DNA of 64,000 nt from Hyphomicrobiales bacterium (GTDB taxonomy: Bacteria; Pseudomonadota; Alphaproteobacteria; Rhizobiales; Rhizobiaceae): contig JAJFHV010000004.1 in assembly GCA_021775415.1 (NCBI GenBank), positions 62,001 to 126,000 of the forward strand, in the 5' to 3' direction. The notes beneath the pieces were generated by a model. The model was not told the origin of the DNA, made no database searches, and worked only from the letters and a program-made list of their open reading frames with translations. Position 1 is the stretch's first letter. Every line of letters starts with the position of its first letter. A program made the translations under genes and the position numbers. Positions 26,594 to 37,101 of the stretch are shown here, in pieces.

Positions 26594-28596
26594 TGTTCAA
26601 AAAGATTCTTATAGCCAATCGCGGGGAAATTGCCTGCCGGGTAATCAAGTCAGCCCGCAAGATGGGTATCAAGACTGTTGCGGTGTATTCCGATGCGGAC
26701 AAGGACGCGCTGCATGTAAAAATGGCGGATGAGGCAATTCACATTGGCCCACCACCGGCTGCCGAATCCTACATTGTGATTGACAAGATTCTTGATGCGA
26801 TCAAACAGTCGGGCGCGCAAGCCGTACATCCAGGCTACGGATTTCTTTCTGAAAACCCCAAATTCGCAGTTGCTCTGAAAAAGGCAAAGGTCGCTTTTAT
26901 TGGCCCGCCGGTTGGTGCGATTGAAGCGATGGGCGATAAAATCGCCTCCAAAAAGCTGGCCGCGAAAGCCGGCGTATCGACCGTGCCCGGTCACATGGGC
27001 CTGATCAAGGATGCCAGGGAGGCCGTGAAGATTTCGAACGAAATCGGCTATCCGGTAATGATCAAGGCTTCGGCTGGCGGCGGCGGCAAGGGCATGCGGA
27101 TCGCATGGAATGACGAGGAGGCGCGTGAAGGGTTTCAATCCTCGAAGAACGAAGCGAAATCCTCCTTTGGTGATGATCGTATTTTCATTGAAAAATTTGT
27201 AACCCAGCCGCGACATATCGAAATCCAGGTGCTTGGAGATACTCACGGCAATTGTATTTATCTGGGTGAGCGGGAATGTTCGATCCAGCGCCGCAATCAA
27301 AAAGTAATCGAGGAAGCGCCTTCACCATTCCTGGATGAAGCAACCCGCAAGGCGATGGGTGAACAGGCCGTGGCACTTGCCAGCGCGGTGGATTATTGCT
27401 CTGCGGGAACCGTCGAGTTCATCGTGGATGGGGATCGAAATTTCTACTTTCTGGAAATGAACACCAGGCTTCAGGTTGAGCATCCGGTAACTGAACTTAT
27501 CACCGGCATCGATCTGGTGGAGCAAATGATCCGGGTGGCAGCCGGTGAAAAACTCAAGATCAAGCAAGGCGATGTGAAGCTTAATGGCTGGGCAATTGAA
27601 TCACGACTTTATGCCGAAGACCCCTATCGTAATTTCCTGCCTTCAATCGGCAGGCTTACCCGTTACCGTCCTCCCGCAGAGGGGGAAGTAGCGAATGGTT
27701 GTATTGTTCGCAATGATACCGGGGTCTGTGAGGGCGGCGAGATTTCGATGTTCTATGACCCGATGATCGCCAAGCTTTGTAGCTGGGGGCCAGATCGCGC
27801 TGCTGCGATTGGCACAATGCGGGATGCGCTGAACGGCTTTGAAGTTGAAGGTATCGGTCACAATCTGCCATTTCTTTCCGCTGTCATGGATCATGACCGG
27901 TTTCAATCCGGCAATATTACAACGGCGTTTATTGAGGAAGAATATCCAGAGGGGTTCGGCGGTGTGACGCTGAGCGAAGAGCGTCGGGTCCAGCTTGCGG
28001 CGGCGGTGGGTGGGCTTAACATGATTACCCAACTGCGCCGGACACGCATTTCGGGAACCATCGCAAATCATAAAAGATGGGTAAGTGACAAATGGGTTGC
28101 GGTTATCGATAGCGATCACATGCCGCTGACGCTGGCAAAGGTCCGCTATGAAGGTGCGGAAGTGACCATAGCCGGCAAGGCCCACGATGTGGTGACAAGT
28201 TGGCGCCCGGGACAAAGTCTTGCAGAAGTTTATGTTGATGGGGAAATGCTGACGCTCAAGGTGGCCAAAACCCACACAGGATATCGCATTCGCTGGTGCG
28301 GTGCGAATTTGGATGTCAAAGTAATCACCCTGAAGCAGGCAGAATTTTTATTGCTGATGCCTGAGAAGATTGCACCGGACACGTCCAAATTCCTGCTCTG
28401 CCCAATGCCGGGACTGGTGGTTTCGATCGCAGTCTCTGAAGGTGATGAGGTGCAGGAAGGCCAGGCGCTGGCGTCGGTCGAGGCTATGAAGATGGAAAAT
28501 ATCCTGCGTGCAGAGAAAAAATCCAAAATTGTGAAAATCAACGCGACTGCCGGTGACAGTTTGGCGCTGGATGATGTGATCATGGAGTTTGAATGA
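26593..28596 (+). CDS. pccA: Propionyl-CoA carboxylase alpha chain (biotin carboxylase + BCCP)
   Basis: The 667-residue protein joins a biotin carboxylase (residues 1-450), a BT linker domain (about 450-590) and a biotinyl carrier domain. Visible motifs are [25 protein letters not shown], the ATP-grasp glycine loop [47 protein letters not shown], and the biotin-accepting lysine in [10 protein letters not shown], with the family's usual C-terminal spacing. Together with PccB it forms the dodecameric carboxylase. The ATG overlaps the TAA of the TPR gene. Confidence 0.97.
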   Translation: MFKKILIANRGEIACRVIKSARKMGIKTVAVYSDADKDALHVKMADEAIHIGPPPAAESYIVIDKILDAIKQSGAQAVHPGYGFLSENPKFAVALKKAKVAFIGPPVGAIEAMGDKIASKKLAAKAGVSTVPGHMGLIKDAREAVKISNEIGYPVMIKASAGGGGKGMRIAWNDEEAREGFQSSKNEAKSSFGDDRIFIEKFVTQPRHIEIQVLGDTHGNCIYLGERECSIQRRNQKVIEEAPSPFLDEATRKAMGEQAVALASAVDYCSAGTVEFIVDGDRNFYFLEMNTRLQVEHPVTELITGIDLVEQMIRVAAGEKLKIKQGDVKLNGWAIESRLYAEDPYRNFLPSIGRLTRYRPPAEGEVANGCIVRNDTGVCEGGEISMFYDPMIAKLCSWGPDRAAAIGTMRDALNGFEVEGIGHNLPFLSAVMDHDRFQSGNITTAFIEEEYPEGFGGVTLSEERRVQLAAAVGGLNMITQLRRTRISGTIANHKRWVSDKWVAVIDSDHMPLTLAKVRYEGAEVTIAGKAHDVVTSWRPGQSLAEVYVDGEMLTLKVAKTHTGYRIRWCGANLDVKVITLKQAEFLLLMPEKIAPDTSKFLLCPMPGLVVSIAVSEGDEVQEGQALASVEAMKMENILRAEKKSKIVKINATAGDSLALDDVIMEFE

Positions 28597-28600
28597 ACCG

Positions 28601-30757
28601 ATGACCAAGAAGCCATCCCTAAAAGACTGGCGTGACCTTGCCTCAAAGGAGATGAAGGGTGGCAACCCGGACGACCTTGTGTGGCAGACACCGGAAGGTA
28701 TTGCGGTCAAGCCGCTTTACACAGAGGCTGATCTTGAGGGCGTTGAGCATCTGGGTTCAATGCCTGGGATTGATCCTTACACGCGTGGGCCGAAGGCAAC
28801 AATGTATGCGGGACGCCCCTGGACCATTCGCCAATATGCCGGCTTCTCAACTGCTGAAGAATCCAATGCGTTTTATCGCAAGGGACTGGAAGGTGGACAG
28901 AAGGGCCTCTCTGTTGCCTTCGATCTGGCGACGCACCGGGGTTACGATTCTGATCATCCGCGCGTAATCGGCGATGTGGGCAAGGCCGGTGTTGCGATTG
29001 ATTCCGTCGAGGATATGAAAATCCTGTTCGACGGGATACCGCTTGATCAGATGTCTGTTTCCATGACCATGAACGGTGCAGTTGTACCGGTACTTGCCAG
29101 TTTTATTGTTGCCGGCGAGGAGCAGGGTGTCTCCCGCAAGGACCTTTCCGGTACGATACAGAATGATATTCTCAAGGAGTTCATGGTTCGCAATACTTAC
29201 ATCTATCCGCCTGAACCTTCGATGCGGATTGTTGCAGACATCATCGAATACACCGCAAAGGAAATGCCGAAATTCAATTCGATCTCGATCTCCGGCTATC
29301 ACATGCAGGAAGCGGGCTCGAACCTCGTACAGGAATTGGCTTACACGCTTGCGGACGGTCGCGAATATGTTCGTGCTGCAATTTCCAAGGGGATGAATGT
29401 GGATGAATTTGCGGGAAGACTTTCTTTCTTCTTCTGCATTGGAATGAACTTTTTCATGGAGGCCGCGAAGCTTCGGGCGGCACGGCTTTTGTGGACCCGG
29501 ATCATGAAAGAGTTCAATCCGAAAGACCCAAAGAGCCTGATGCTCAGAACCCATTGCCAAACATCCGGTGTTTCCCTGCAGGAACAGGATCCGTACAACA
29601 ACGTCGTGCGCACAGCGTTTGAAGCAATGTCTGCTGCCCTTGGCGGAACTCAGTCGCTTCATACCAACTCTTTTGATGAGGCAATTGCGCTTCCCACCGA
29701 GGCATCTGCCCGTATCGCGCGCAACACACAATTGATCCTGCAGCATGAGACGGGGATTGCCAATGTCGTCGATCCGCTGGCGGGCTCTTATTACGTTGAA
29801 AATCTGACGGACCAGATGGCGTCTGAAGCCTGGAAACTGATTGAAGAAGTCGAGGAATTTGGCGGCATGACCAAGGCGGTTGAAGCCGGTCTTCCGAAGC
29901 AACGGATCGAAGAAGCATCTGCTGCCAAGCAAGCTCGCGTTGACCGGGGTGAAGAGGTGATTGTTGGAGTGAACAAATATCGCCCAACCCACTCCGAGGA
30001 AATCGATATCCTCAAAATCGACAACGCCAAGGTGCGTGAGGCGCAGATTGCGCGATTGAACCGGATTCGCAAAAATCGCGATACAGCCAAATGCGAAGAA
30101 GCACTTGAGGCGCTGGTAAAGGTCGCGGAAACCGGCAAGGGAAACATTCTGGAAGCGGCAGTAGAGGCGGCGAGACAACGCGCTTCAGTCGGAGAGATTT
30201 CCTCTGCGATGGAAAAAATCTGGGGGAGGCACAAGGCTCAAACAAGAACAATTTCCAATGTTTATGGTCGCCAGTTTGAGGATGACAAGGATTTTGCGGC
30301 CATTCGCGACAGCATCGATACCATGGAAAAACAACTTGGCCGCAAGCCCCGCATAATGGTGGTCAAGATGGGGCAGGACGGTCATGACCGAGGTGCCAAG
30401 GTAATTGCGACAGCCTTTGATGATATGGGTTTTGATGTGGTTGTTGGACCGCTTTTCCAAACTCCCGACGAAGCAGCCGAAATGGCCATCAAAGAGCGCA
30501 TTGATGTGGTGGGGGTTTCCTCCCACACAGCTGGTCACCGAACGCTCGCACCTTTGCTTTTGGAAGCGCTTGCCAATCGTAATGCCGCCGACAAGATCGT
30601 TATTTGCGGTGGTGTTATTCCGGTTCAGGATTATGAGTTTTTGAAGGATGCGGGTGTAACCGAAATTTATGGCCCCGGCACCAATATCCTGGATTCTGCG
30701 ACCAGCCTGATTGGTCATTTGCAGGAAAAATTCCGCGGCCGGAATTTTACGGAATAG
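28601..30757 (+). CDS. mcm: Methylmalonyl-CoA mutase (single-chain, B12-dependent)
   Basis: This 718-residue enzyme isomerises (R)-methylmalonyl-CoA to succinyl-CoA with adenosylcobalamin. The N-terminal TIM barrel (1-560) shows [33 protein letters not shown] and [13 protein letters not shown]. The C-terminal domain has the base-off cobalamin motif [13 protein letters not shown] (DXHXXG) and [14 protein letters not shown] 13 bases upstream favours the ATG at 28601; a TTG at 28589 overlapping the pccA end is also open. It closes the valine-to-succinyl-CoA route. The epimerase and the MeaB chaperone are not in the window. Confidence 0.96.
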   Translation: MTKKPSLKDWRDLASKEMKGGNPDDLVWQTPEGIAVKPLYTEADLEGVEHLGSMPGIDPYTRGPKATMYAGRPWTIRQYAGFSTAEESNAFYRKGLEGGQKGLSVAFDLATHRGYDSDHPRVIGDVGKAGVAIDSVEDMKILFDGIPLDQMSVSMTMNGAVVPVLASFIVAGEEQGVSRKDLSGTIQNDILKEFMVRNTYIYPPEPSMRIVADIIEYTAKEMPKFNSISISGYHMQEAGSNLVQELAYTLADGREYVRAAISKGMNVDEFAGRLSFFFCIGMNFFMEAAKLRAARLLWTRIMKEFNPKDPKSLMLRTHCQTSGVSLQEQDPYNNVVRTAFEAMSAALGGTQSLHTNSFDEAIALPTEASARIARNTQLILQHETGIANVVDPLAGSYYVENLTDQMASEAWKLIEEVEEFGGMTKAVEAGLPKQRIEEASAAKQARVDRGEEVIVGVNKYRPTHSEEIDILKIDNAKVREAQIARLNRIRKNRDTAKCEEALEALVKVAETGKGNILEAAVEAARQRASVGEISSAMEKIWGRHKAQTRTISNVYGRQFEDDKDFAAIRDSIDTMEKQLGRKPRIMVVKMGQDGHDRGAKVIATAFDDMGFDVVVGPLFQTPDEAAEMAIKERIDVVGVSSHTAGHRTLAPLLLEALANRNAADKIVICGGVIPVQDYEFLKDAGVTEIYGPGTNILDSATSLIGHLQEKFRGRNFTE

Positions 30758-30941
30758 CTGGTTTGCTTGACGCGGCCATTAAAATTGCCATAACCTGAAA
30801 GTGCGGCCTAAACCGGGGGGATGGTGGTTAGCAATGGATGCCGCGTCTGGAGTGGGCCAGATGTGGTATCTGTGTGGGGCACACTTTAAAATCAAGCACT
30901 CCTAACCCAAACACCAATGGATCGGTCACCTATTGGGTCGA

Positions 30942-31454
30942 TCAGGTGATGTGCGGTTTCAGGTGCCTGAATGCGTCGACGACGGTCTGATATAGCGCTC
31001 TCTTAAAGGGTACGATCAAATCCGGCAGGGTTTCCATATCCACCCAATCCCAGGCGTCGAATTCCACTGCTTGGCCGTCGGGTGGATGGGAAATGTTGAT
31101 TTCGGTCTCTTCACCTTCAAAACGAAAAGCATACCAACGCTGAGCCTGGCCTCGATATTTACCCTTGAGCGCTATGCCCACCATCTCTTTTGGCAAATCG
31201 TAGTGGAGCCAGTCGGGAATCTCGCCGAGTAGTGAAACCGTGCGGATGCCGCTCTCTTCCCACAACTCGCGTTTGGCAGCAATCAAAGGGTCTTCGTTGC
31301 TGTCGATGCCGCCCTGTGGCATCTGCCAGAGTTTCGGTTCGGCTTCACCGGCCTCTTCATTTTCCGAGCGACGCCCGACCCATACCTTGCCTTGCTGGTT
31401 CAAGACCATAATTCCCACACAGGGACGATAGGGAAGATCAGCCGCATCAGACAT
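30942..31454 (-). CDS. rppH: RNA pyrophosphohydrolase
   Basis: RppH removes pyrophosphate from 5'-triphosphate mRNA ends and triggers RNase E decay. The 170-residue Nudix protein opens with [21 protein letters not shown] and has the Nudix box [23 protein letters not shown] (GX5EX7REUXEEXGU) preceded by WQMPQGG, then the family's [15 protein letters not shown] segment. It lies two bases after the divergent polysaccharide deacetylase gene, in the minus-strand operon that begins with the EnvC-like protein, and converges on mcm. Confidence 0.95.
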   Translation of the reverse strand: MSDAADLPYRPCVGIMVLNQQGKVWVGRRSENEEAGEAEPKLWQMPQGGIDSNEDPLIAAKRELWEESGIRTVSLLGEIPDWLHYDLPKEMVGIALKGKYRGQAQRWYAFRFEGEETEINISHPPDGQAVEFDAWDWVDMETLPDLIVPFKRALYQTVVDAFRHLKPHIT

Positions 31455-31456
31455 TG

Positions 31457-32641
31457 TCAGTTATCCTGTGAGGGTTTCACGATTGCCGCCAGCGGAGTGA
31501 TTTCAATCCCCATTTCGGCTGCATTTCGTGAGAACTCGGCAATCATAGAAATCGTGTCGGGAAAGGCATTGCCTACGCCAATTGCAAGTCCGGTCCGTTT
31601 TGCCTGTTTGGTGAGTTTGTCCAGTTTCTTCGCGATCGCTGCACGTGAGCGCACGTTGTCGAGTAAGACATCTGCTTTTGCGTAAGGTAGAATTGATCGC
31701 ACAGCCATGCCGGCGCCAATTGAGTTTTTGACGGAACCATCTTCAAGAAACAAAAGGCCGCGCTCTGCTATTTCGCCAAATACCGCCTGGATTGCACCGG
31801 GCTCCGACAGGAAGCGGCCACCCAGATAATTCATGATACCAACATAGTTGGTGATCCGGCTCATTGACCAGTGAAGGTCGGCAAGGTTTTCCTCCCTCGT
31901 TGCATCGTTTTTGAGCGTGTGGGCACCGGGATTGTTTCTTGCAAGGTCTATCGGCTCCATTGGAACCTGTAACAGTAATTCGTGCCCTGATTTGCGCGCC
32001 TGCTGCATCCATCTCCCCAGGCTGTGCCCGTAGGGTGCGAACGCAAGTGTTATTGACCCGGGCAGTTCTTTAATCGCTAATTGGGTGCTGGTTTGGCTGA
32101 TACCAAGCCCGGCGACAATAATGACAACCCTTGCAACACCAAAATTTCCTTCGGTGTCGGGTTGACGGGAATAGACATCCATCGGTCTCAATCCGTCTGG
32201 TGAGCGCTTGGGGATCACTCCCGTTGCGCCACGTTCTATCAGTTCGGGGTCGGGTAGATGGGCAAGGATTTGTTTTTGTCGTACAGCCTTTGTCGGCCGA
32301 GGAATTAGTTTTGGTTCGACAATCTCTCCGTCCGATTCCAGTTCCTGCAGTGTGCCGGCTGATTCATCCACTTCCCTGATCCGCGCAGCCTTCACCTCAG
32401 GTTTTTTTTCCGGCTTTGGTTCATTTTTGACTTGTTGGACTGGCTCCGGGGTTTTTGGATTTACAACTGCCTCATCTGAAAGTTGCCCGAGGAAAGAAAA
32501 GCCATCATAAAAGTGTACTACCGGTAATGCAGCCAGCATCAGCAAACCAGCGACAATCATTGCGGTAGGTACGGCTCTTCGAGGCCGCTTGCCCTGCGGA
32601 GCCATTCCAAGTGGTTTATTAAGTTCGTTGTCAGTTGCCAT
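31457..32641 (-). CDS. Divergent polysaccharide deacetylase family protein
   Basis: From the ATG at 32641 the 394-residue protein has a short cytoplasmic tail, one membrane segment (about 25-45), a Pro/Glu/Lys-rich linker (about 60-130) and a C-terminal DUF610/YibQ-type domain beginning [13 protein letters not shown]. This is a polysaccharide-deacetylase-like barrel that has lost some canonical metal ligands; LLLQVPMEP and [10 protein letters not shown] are its typical strands. The usual LDDLG reads VAGLG. The family follows EnvC and CtpA in many proteobacteria and is thought to act in envelope metabolism; its substrate is unknown. Confidence 0.88.
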   Translation of the reverse strand: MATDNELNKPLGMAPQGKRPRRAVPTAMIVAGLLMLAALPVVHFYDGFSFLGQLSDEAVVNPKTPEPVQQVKNEPKPEKKPEVKAARIREVDESAGTLQELESDGEIVEPKLIPRPTKAVRQKQILAHLPDPELIERGATGVIPKRSPDGLRPMDVYSRQPDTEGNFGVARVVIIVAGLGISQTSTQLAIKELPGSITLAFAPYGHSLGRWMQQARKSGHELLLQVPMEPIDLARNNPGAHTLKNDATREENLADLHWSMSRITNYVGIMNYLGGRFLSEPGAIQAVFGEIAERGLLFLEDGSVKNSIGAGMAVRSILPYAKADVLLDNVRSRAAIAKKLDKLTKQAKRTGLAIGVGNAFPDTISMIAEFSRNAAEMGIEITPLAAIVKPSQDN

Positions 32642-32670
32642 GCTTGTCCGACATTGTATCAGAATCAAAC

Positions 32671-32698
32671 GGGGAGAGGCCAGTTATGGACTCTCCCC
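32671..32698 (-). terminator. Stem-loop between ctpA and the deacetylase-like gene
   Basis: Perfect 8-base arms (GGGGAGAG/CTCTCCCC) surround a 12-base loop; on the minus strand only GTTTGATT follows. A weak terminator or an mRNA-processing hairpin after ctpA is likely. Confidence 0.5.
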
Positions 32699-32725
32699 AG
32701 TGTAAACCCAATATCACACCGTATC

Positions 32726-34063
32726 TCAGTTTTGAGTTGGTATCGCCTCATTGGGATCCGGTGGGAAAGCTGCGTGTTCCTTCAAACCACGCAACAGGTC
32801 TTTTGCGTATATCAGCTGCAGATCATCTTTTGGATCCGGTGGGACATATGCAATCGAACCTGATCCTTCATCACCCTCTTCATTGCCAACTATATGGCCG
32901 CGCAAGCTGGACTCACCACGGGCTTCTACCCTGCCCACCAACTCATCGGGAAGTGGTTGCAAAACCTTGATATCCGGCTCAATTCCCTTGCCCTGGATAG
33001 AGCGATCGGCAGGGGTGTAATAAAGCGCGGTGGTCAGGCGTAATGCACCATTGGCACCGAGCGGAATAATCGTCTGGACGGAGCCCTTACCAAAAGAGCG
33101 TGTGCCAATAATGGTAGCGCGCTTGTGGTCCTGTAGGGCACCAGCAACAATTTCGGAGGCGCTGGCTGATCCACCATTGATCAACACAACAACCGGCTTG
33201 CCGCCCGTTAGATCACCCGGTCTTGCCGAATGTCGGCGTGTTTCTTCGGGGTTTCTGCCGCGTGTTGAGACAATAAGTCCCCGATCAAGGAATGTATCGG
33301 ATACATTTACCGCCTGATCCAGCAACCCGCCCGGGTTCAATCTCAAGTCAACCACATATCCCTTGAGCTTGTCATCACCAACGCTCTCGCGGATTTTGGC
33401 AATAGCAGCTTCCAGGTTATCAGAGGTTTGTTCATTGAACGCGTTCACGTCCAAATAGCCGATATCATCATCCTCGATGCGATATTTTACCGCCCGGATC
33501 TTGATGACGGCGCGAATGATGGTGATGTCGATCGGCTTTTCCGCGCCTTCACGGGCGATTGTCAGCACAATCGGCGTGTTCACCGCACCGCGCATTTTGT
33601 CGACTGCCTGCTGCAGGCTGATGCCGCGGACATTTTCACCATCTATCTTGGTAATGAAATCGCCTGCAAGTACGCCGGCATTTGCGGCTGGTGTATCATC
33701 GATTGGTGACACCACTTTCACCAGTTCATTTTCCATGGTGACTTCAATACCAAGCCCGCCAAACTCGCCGCGGGTTTGAACCCGCATGTCTGTGAAATCT
33801 TTTGCATTGAGATAGCTGGAATGCGGATCAAGCGATGTCAGCATGCCGTTAATGGCGTTCTCAATCAGCTTTTCTTCAGTTGGTTCGGTAACGTATTGAG
33901 CGCGCACACGCTCAAAGATGTCGCCAAAAATGCTCAATTGACGGTAGGTGTCTGTACCTGCCGCTTGAGCTGTAACGGATTGATTGGCCCCTGCTACGAC
34001 CAACAAGACGGACAACGCACCAAGCATTGCACCAAATAACAGAAGACCAAATTTACGAATCAT
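32726..34063 (-). CDS. ctpA: Carboxy-terminal processing protease (S41), CtpA
   Basis: This 445-residue exported serine protease has an N-terminal signal/anchor (about 5-30), a PDZ domain (about 95-175, with FGGLGIEV and GVLAGDFITKIDGENV) and the S41 catalytic domain. The domain shows LRLNPGGLLDQAV, the nucleophile in INGGSASASEIVAGAL and the general-base Lys in TRSFGKGSVQT. Periplasmic CtpA enzymes trim envelope proteins and murein hydrolases. Its ATG overlaps the end of the EnvC-like gene by 11 bases, implying coupled expression of hydrolase activator and protease. Confidence 0.95.
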   Translation of the reverse strand: MIRKFGLLLFGAMLGALSVLLVVAGANQSVTAQAAGTDTYRQLSIFGDIFERVRAQYVTEPTEEKLIENAINGMLTSLDPHSSYLNAKDFTDMRVQTRGEFGGLGIEVTMENELVKVVSPIDDTPAANAGVLAGDFITKIDGENVRGISLQQAVDKMRGAVNTPIVLTIAREGAEKPIDITIIRAVIKIRAVKYRIEDDDIGYLDVNAFNEQTSDNLEAAIAKIRESVGDDKLKGYVVDLRLNPGGLLDQAVNVSDTFLDRGLIVSTRGRNPEETRRHSARPGDLTGGKPVVVLINGGSASASEIVAGALQDHKRATIIGTRSFGKGSVQTIIPLGANGALRLTTALYYTPADRSIQGKGIEPDIKVLQPLPDELVGRVEARGESSLRGHIVGNEEGDEGSGSIAYVPPDPKDDLQLIYAKDLLRGLKEHAAFPPDPNEAIPTQN

Positions 34064-35411
34064 TCATGGCTCTTTTCACGGTTTCCTCTTCCCACCAGGG
34101 AGAGGGATCTATTGATTCCCCATCTTTGCGGAACTCTACATATAAAATGGGCCTTGTCGAGGCAACTTCAACCGCCCCGGCACTGGCAATGCGTTTTGCG
34201 CCCATTGAACCAACCGGTTCACCCACCAGAACAAATTGGCCCGGCTCCACGTTGATCTTTTCCATGCCCGCAATCACCACATGATAACCGCTGCCGGCGT
34301 TCAGGATCAAGAGCTGTCCGTAAGATCGAAAAGGTCCGGCGTAAACCACCCAACCATCTGCTGGAGAAATGACCCGGCTTTTGGCGCGGGTGACAATCGA
34401 TACACCATCGGCTTCATCTCCTGATCCATCAACTTCCCCATATCGCACCAGCTGGGCGCCAGCGACCGGCATCGGCAGTAATCCCTTGGCGTCGTCAAAA
34501 CCGATTGCTGGCGCGATCCGGCCAGTATCCTGAAATCCCTGCTCATCTTGACTTTCGCGGGCAGAGGCAATGCGCTCCTGCTCTTGTTTGCGGCGCTCTT
34601 GATCTGCAATCCGTGCGGCTTCAACAGCCTCACGGGCGCTGGATATCTCGCGTTCCAGATCACCAATCAGCGTGTTGAGGGACGTGGCCTTTGCCGCCAG
34701 CTCAGCAGCGCGCGCGCTTTCTTTGGCCAGATTGGTTCTGGCGCTATTTGAAAGTTTGCGTTTTTCTGCCAACAACAGCGTCAATCGCTCTTCTTCCTGT
34801 GCAAGGCTCGAAAGATCGGTCGCGAGTGTTTCGCGCTGGTTTTCAATATCTTGTGAGATACGAAGCAATTCGCTCAATTCTGTCATTAAAATTTCGGTTT
34901 CGGCGCGAACTTCCGGCACAACAGCACCAAGCAGAATTGCCGACCGCACAGATGACAACGCATCCTGGGGTGTGACAAGCAGGGCAGGGGGCGGTTTACG
35001 GCCCATTCTTTGCAGCGCACCCAGAATTTCCGACAAAAGCGCTGTTCGGCCTTTCAATGAATCGCGTATGTCATGCTGTTGGTCACGCAACTGTGACAGG
35101 CGATCTTCTGCACGGACGATGCGTTTTTCCAAAGTGCGCGATTTGGTCGATGCGTCGATCATCTGGCGGTTGAGGGTTGTTCTGTCCTTTTCAAGACCCT
35201 CAATTTCCAGTGCGAGTTCTGTTTTACGCTGATCGCTCAGCTGCATTTCCTGCTGTAACTGGTCAAATTCGCGCTGGGTTTCTGCCTGCTGATCTTGAAG
35301 GTCCTGGGCAAAGGCAGGGGCTCCCAGCAGGACCGCTACAACACTTACCGCTTTCAACAACCGATGTTGCTGATGGAAATTCGTGAGTTTTCGTATTGAT
35401 TCGCTCAGCAT
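34053..35411 (-). CDS. EnvC-like murein hydrolase activator
   Basis: The 452-residue protein has a signal peptide (about 15-37, ending PAFAQD), a long coiled coil (about 40-290, rich in Gln, Glu and Arg heptads) and a C-terminal LytM (M23) domain (about 330-440). The LytM site is degenerate: the HXH of active endopeptidases is replaced by a GSGYHVVIAG stretch with no second His. That is the mark of EnvC/NlpD-type activators of amidases rather than enzymes. EnvC proteins are recruited by FtsEX, which is encoded at 1305-2955. It is the first gene of the EnvC-CtpA-deacetylase-RppH run. Confidence 0.9.
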   Translation of the reverse strand: MLSESIRKLTNFHQQHRLLKAVSVVAVLLGAPAFAQDLQDQQAETQREFDQLQQEMQLSDQRKTELALEIEGLEKDRTTLNRQMIDASTKSRTLEKRIVRAEDRLSQLRDQQHDIRDSLKGRTALLSEILGALQRMGRKPPPALLVTPQDALSSVRSAILLGAVVPEVRAETEILMTELSELLRISQDIENQRETLATDLSSLAQEEERLTLLLAEKRKLSNSARTNLAKESARAAELAAKATSLNTLIGDLEREISSAREAVEAARIADQERRKQEQERIASARESQDEQGFQDTGRIAPAIGFDDAKGLLPMPVAGAQLVRYGEVDGSGDEADGVSIVTRAKSRVISPADGWVVYAGPFRSYGQLLILNAGSGYHVVIAGMEKINVEPGQFVLVGEPVGSMGAKRIASAGAVEVASTRPILYVEFRKDGESIDPSPWWEEETVKRAMNDS

Positions 35412-35475
35412 GACAAGAGTGGTCCAGTTGCAGCCTTATGGGGTTTGACCGGCAAAACTGTCAAGCAGTTGAAAC

Positions 35476-35958
35476 TTACTCGCGGTGATAGGGATGGCCT
35501 TCAAGAATTGTGGCGGCCCGGTACAATTGTTCGGCGAGCATGATACGGGCGATTTGGTGTGGCCAGGTCATGGCACCAAACCGGATTGTTGCGATTGCGG
35601 TATCTTTCAAGGCAGCGCCATGTCCATCGGCTCCGCCAATTGCAAAACAAAGTTTGCCGGTTCCCCGGTCCCGCTCATCTGCAATCAGTTTCGCAATCGC
35701 GCTGCTCGACAAATCCTGGCCGCGTTCATCCAGCAATATGATGCGGGCGGATTTGCCGCCGGCGTCAAGCAATTGCTGTGCTTCTTCCTGTTTTCGTGTG
35801 TTCAGGTCGCGGTTTCTGCTTTCGGAAATCTCGACGAGTTCCGGTCCGTCAAGATGCAGGGATTTACCCGCCTTTCGCGTGCGTCCTGAATAGCGGTCAA
35901 ACAGTTCGCGTTCCGGTCCAGCTTTCATTCGGCCAACTGCCAGAATGACAAGTTTCAT
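35476..35958 (-). CDS. rlmH: 23S rRNA (pseudouridine1915-N3)-methyltransferase
   Basis: RlmH methylates pseudouridine 1915 in helix 69 of 23S rRNA on assembled 70S ribosomes. The 160-residue SPOUT protein has the N-terminal KLVILAVGRMKAGPERELFDRY, the middle LDERGQDLSSSAIAKLI and the knot motif FAIGGADGHGAAL, followed by MTWPHQIARIMLAEQLYRA and the C-terminal HPYHRE that ends almost all members. Genome order rsfS-rlmH is conserved. It lies nine bases after rsfS. Confidence 0.97.
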   Translation of the reverse strand: MKLVILAVGRMKAGPERELFDRYSGRTRKAGKSLHLDGPELVEISESRNRDLNTRKQEEAQQLLDAGGKSARIILLDERGQDLSSSAIAKLIADERDRGTGKLCFAIGGADGHGAALKDTAIATIRFGAMTWPHQIARIMLAEQLYRAATILEGHPYHRE

Positions 35959-35967
35959 TGGCGTGGC

Positions 35968-36366
35968 CTAGTTCAATTCCTGACCAACCGGCAGCTGCCA
36001 CATTTTCTCCAGTCCGTAGAAGTCTCGCACTTCCGGTCTGAACAAATGAATGATGACATCGCCCACATCGACCAGAACCCAGTCGGCATGTTGTTGGCCT
36101 TCAACGCGGGCAGAGCGCACGCCGGAAGATTTCAGCCGCCGCAACAGATGATCCGCAATAGCACCCACGTGACGTTGTGAACGCCCGGACGCGACCACCA
36201 TGTAGTCACCCAATGCTGATTTGCCCTGAATGTCGATTGTCGTGATGTCTTCAGCCTTGGAATCTTCAAGGCATGAAATCACCGTTTGTAGGACATCTTC
36301 GACCGCTATATCGGCAGTTTTTGATGTCTTTACCGGTCCACCCTTTTGGGCGCCGGTGTGCTGCAT
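35968..36366 (-). CDS. rsfS: Ribosomal silencing factor RsfS
   Basis: RsfS binds L14 on the 50S subunit and blocks joining with 30S in starvation. The protein of about 132 residues has the family core: CLEDSKAEDITTIDIQGKSALGDYMVVASGRSQRHVGAIADHL, GQQHADWVLVDVGDVIIHLF and the end FYGLEKMW. I list the ATG at 36366; an in-frame TTG at 36405 would add 13 residues and neither start has a clear Shine-Dalgarno. It is coupled to rlmH. A perfect 16-bp palindrome lies in the gap upstream, between it and nadD. Confidence 0.94.
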   Translation of the reverse strand: MQHTGAQKGGPVKTSKTADIAVEDVLQTVISCLEDSKAEDITTIDIQGKSALGDYMVVASGRSQRHVGAIADHLLRRLKSSGVRSARVEGQQHADWVLVDVGDVIIHLFRPEVRDFYGLEKMWQLPVGQELN

Positions 36367-36445
36367 TGCTTTAATCAGTGTTTCCTTCTCGCTATGCAGT
36401 TTCAATTGGACCGACCAATATGAGTCGGCCTGCGAATATAGAATA

Positions 36446-36461
36446 GTCCCATATATGGGAC
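36446..36461. repeat. Perfect 16-bp palindrome upstream of rsfS
   Basis: The palindrome GTCCCATATATGGGAC has no spacer and lies four bases after the nadD stop and 80-95 bases ahead of the rsfS ATG. Lack of a loop argues against a terminator; a dimeric regulator site is possible. Confidence 0.4.
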
Positions 36462-36465
36462 AGTT

Positions 36466-37101
36466 TCAAGAAGCGTTTTTGCTGGTCGTGTCATTTTGGG
36501 AACTCCCAATGGCCCGAAGCTTGGTGGATGACAAGCCGTTTCTTGGGCCGTGAATGAAAGTCCAGGCAGGAGGCTTCATATCTGGCAGCCGTGAGGCATC
36601 ATCTTCATCCACGCGGTAACGGGACAGGGTGAGTGCTGCAGGTGCAGATAAATAGGACAAGGTTGATCCCGGACGGTCAACAACAATGATTGGCATCATC
36701 GAGGCGATGTGCCGCCAGTTCTGCCAGCGGTGAAAGCCTGCCAGATTATCGGCTCCCATGATCCAGACAAATTTCAGCCTTGGTCGCATTTGTTTTAACC
36801 GGCGAAGTGTGTCGGCGGTGTAGCGCACATTCAACGATTTCTCGAACGCCGTGATTTTTATCCGCGGGTGTTTCGAGATTTCCCGGCAGTGCCGGATCCG
36901 CTCTTCAAGCGGTGCAAGATTGGTGTGATCCTTTAATGGGTTGCCCGGAGTTACCATCCACCAAATCTGGTCGAGGGCGGCGCTGCGAAATGCGAGCTCG
37001 CAAACATGCACATGGCCTTCATGTGGTGGGTTGAAGGACCCACCAAACAATCCGATTTTCATGCCATCTTCGGCGTGAGGAATGCGGAGCGCCTGCTTCA
37101 A
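36466..37101 (-). CDS. nadD: Nicotinate-nucleotide adenylyltransferase
   Basis: NadD adenylates nicotinate mononucleotide in NAD synthesis. The 211-residue protein has the nucleotidyltransferase motif [14 protein letters not shown] near its start, [44 protein letters not shown] and the C-terminal LSSTKLRAI (ISSTxxR motif). The listed start is a TTG overlapping the proA stop; the resulting [10 protein letters not shown] extension resembles that of rhizobial NadD proteins. The ATG at 37062 is the alternative. Coupling to proA is strong because the frames overlap by four bases. Confidence 0.94.
   Translation of the reverse strand: MKQALRIPHAEDGMKIGLFGGSFNPPHEGHVHVCELAFRSAALDQIWWMVTPGNPLKDHTNLAPLEERIRHCREISKHPRIKITAFEKSLNVRYTADTLRRLKQMRPRLKFVWIMGADNLAGFHRWQNWRHIASMMPIIVVDRPGSTLSYLSAPAALTLSRYRVDEDDASRLPDMKPPAWTFIHGPRNGLSSTKLRAIGSSQNDTTSKNAS

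Noticed and set aside
30758-30941. Promoter-like TTGACG...CATAAC and a small hairpin between convergent mcm and rppH, suggesting an sRNA
   Set aside because: Hexamers are imperfect and the hairpin stem has only five base pairs, so the support is too weak to call.
34053-35411. Active M23 endopeptidase
   Set aside because: The LytM domain lacks the HXH metal ligands, so an activator role is more likely than catalysis.
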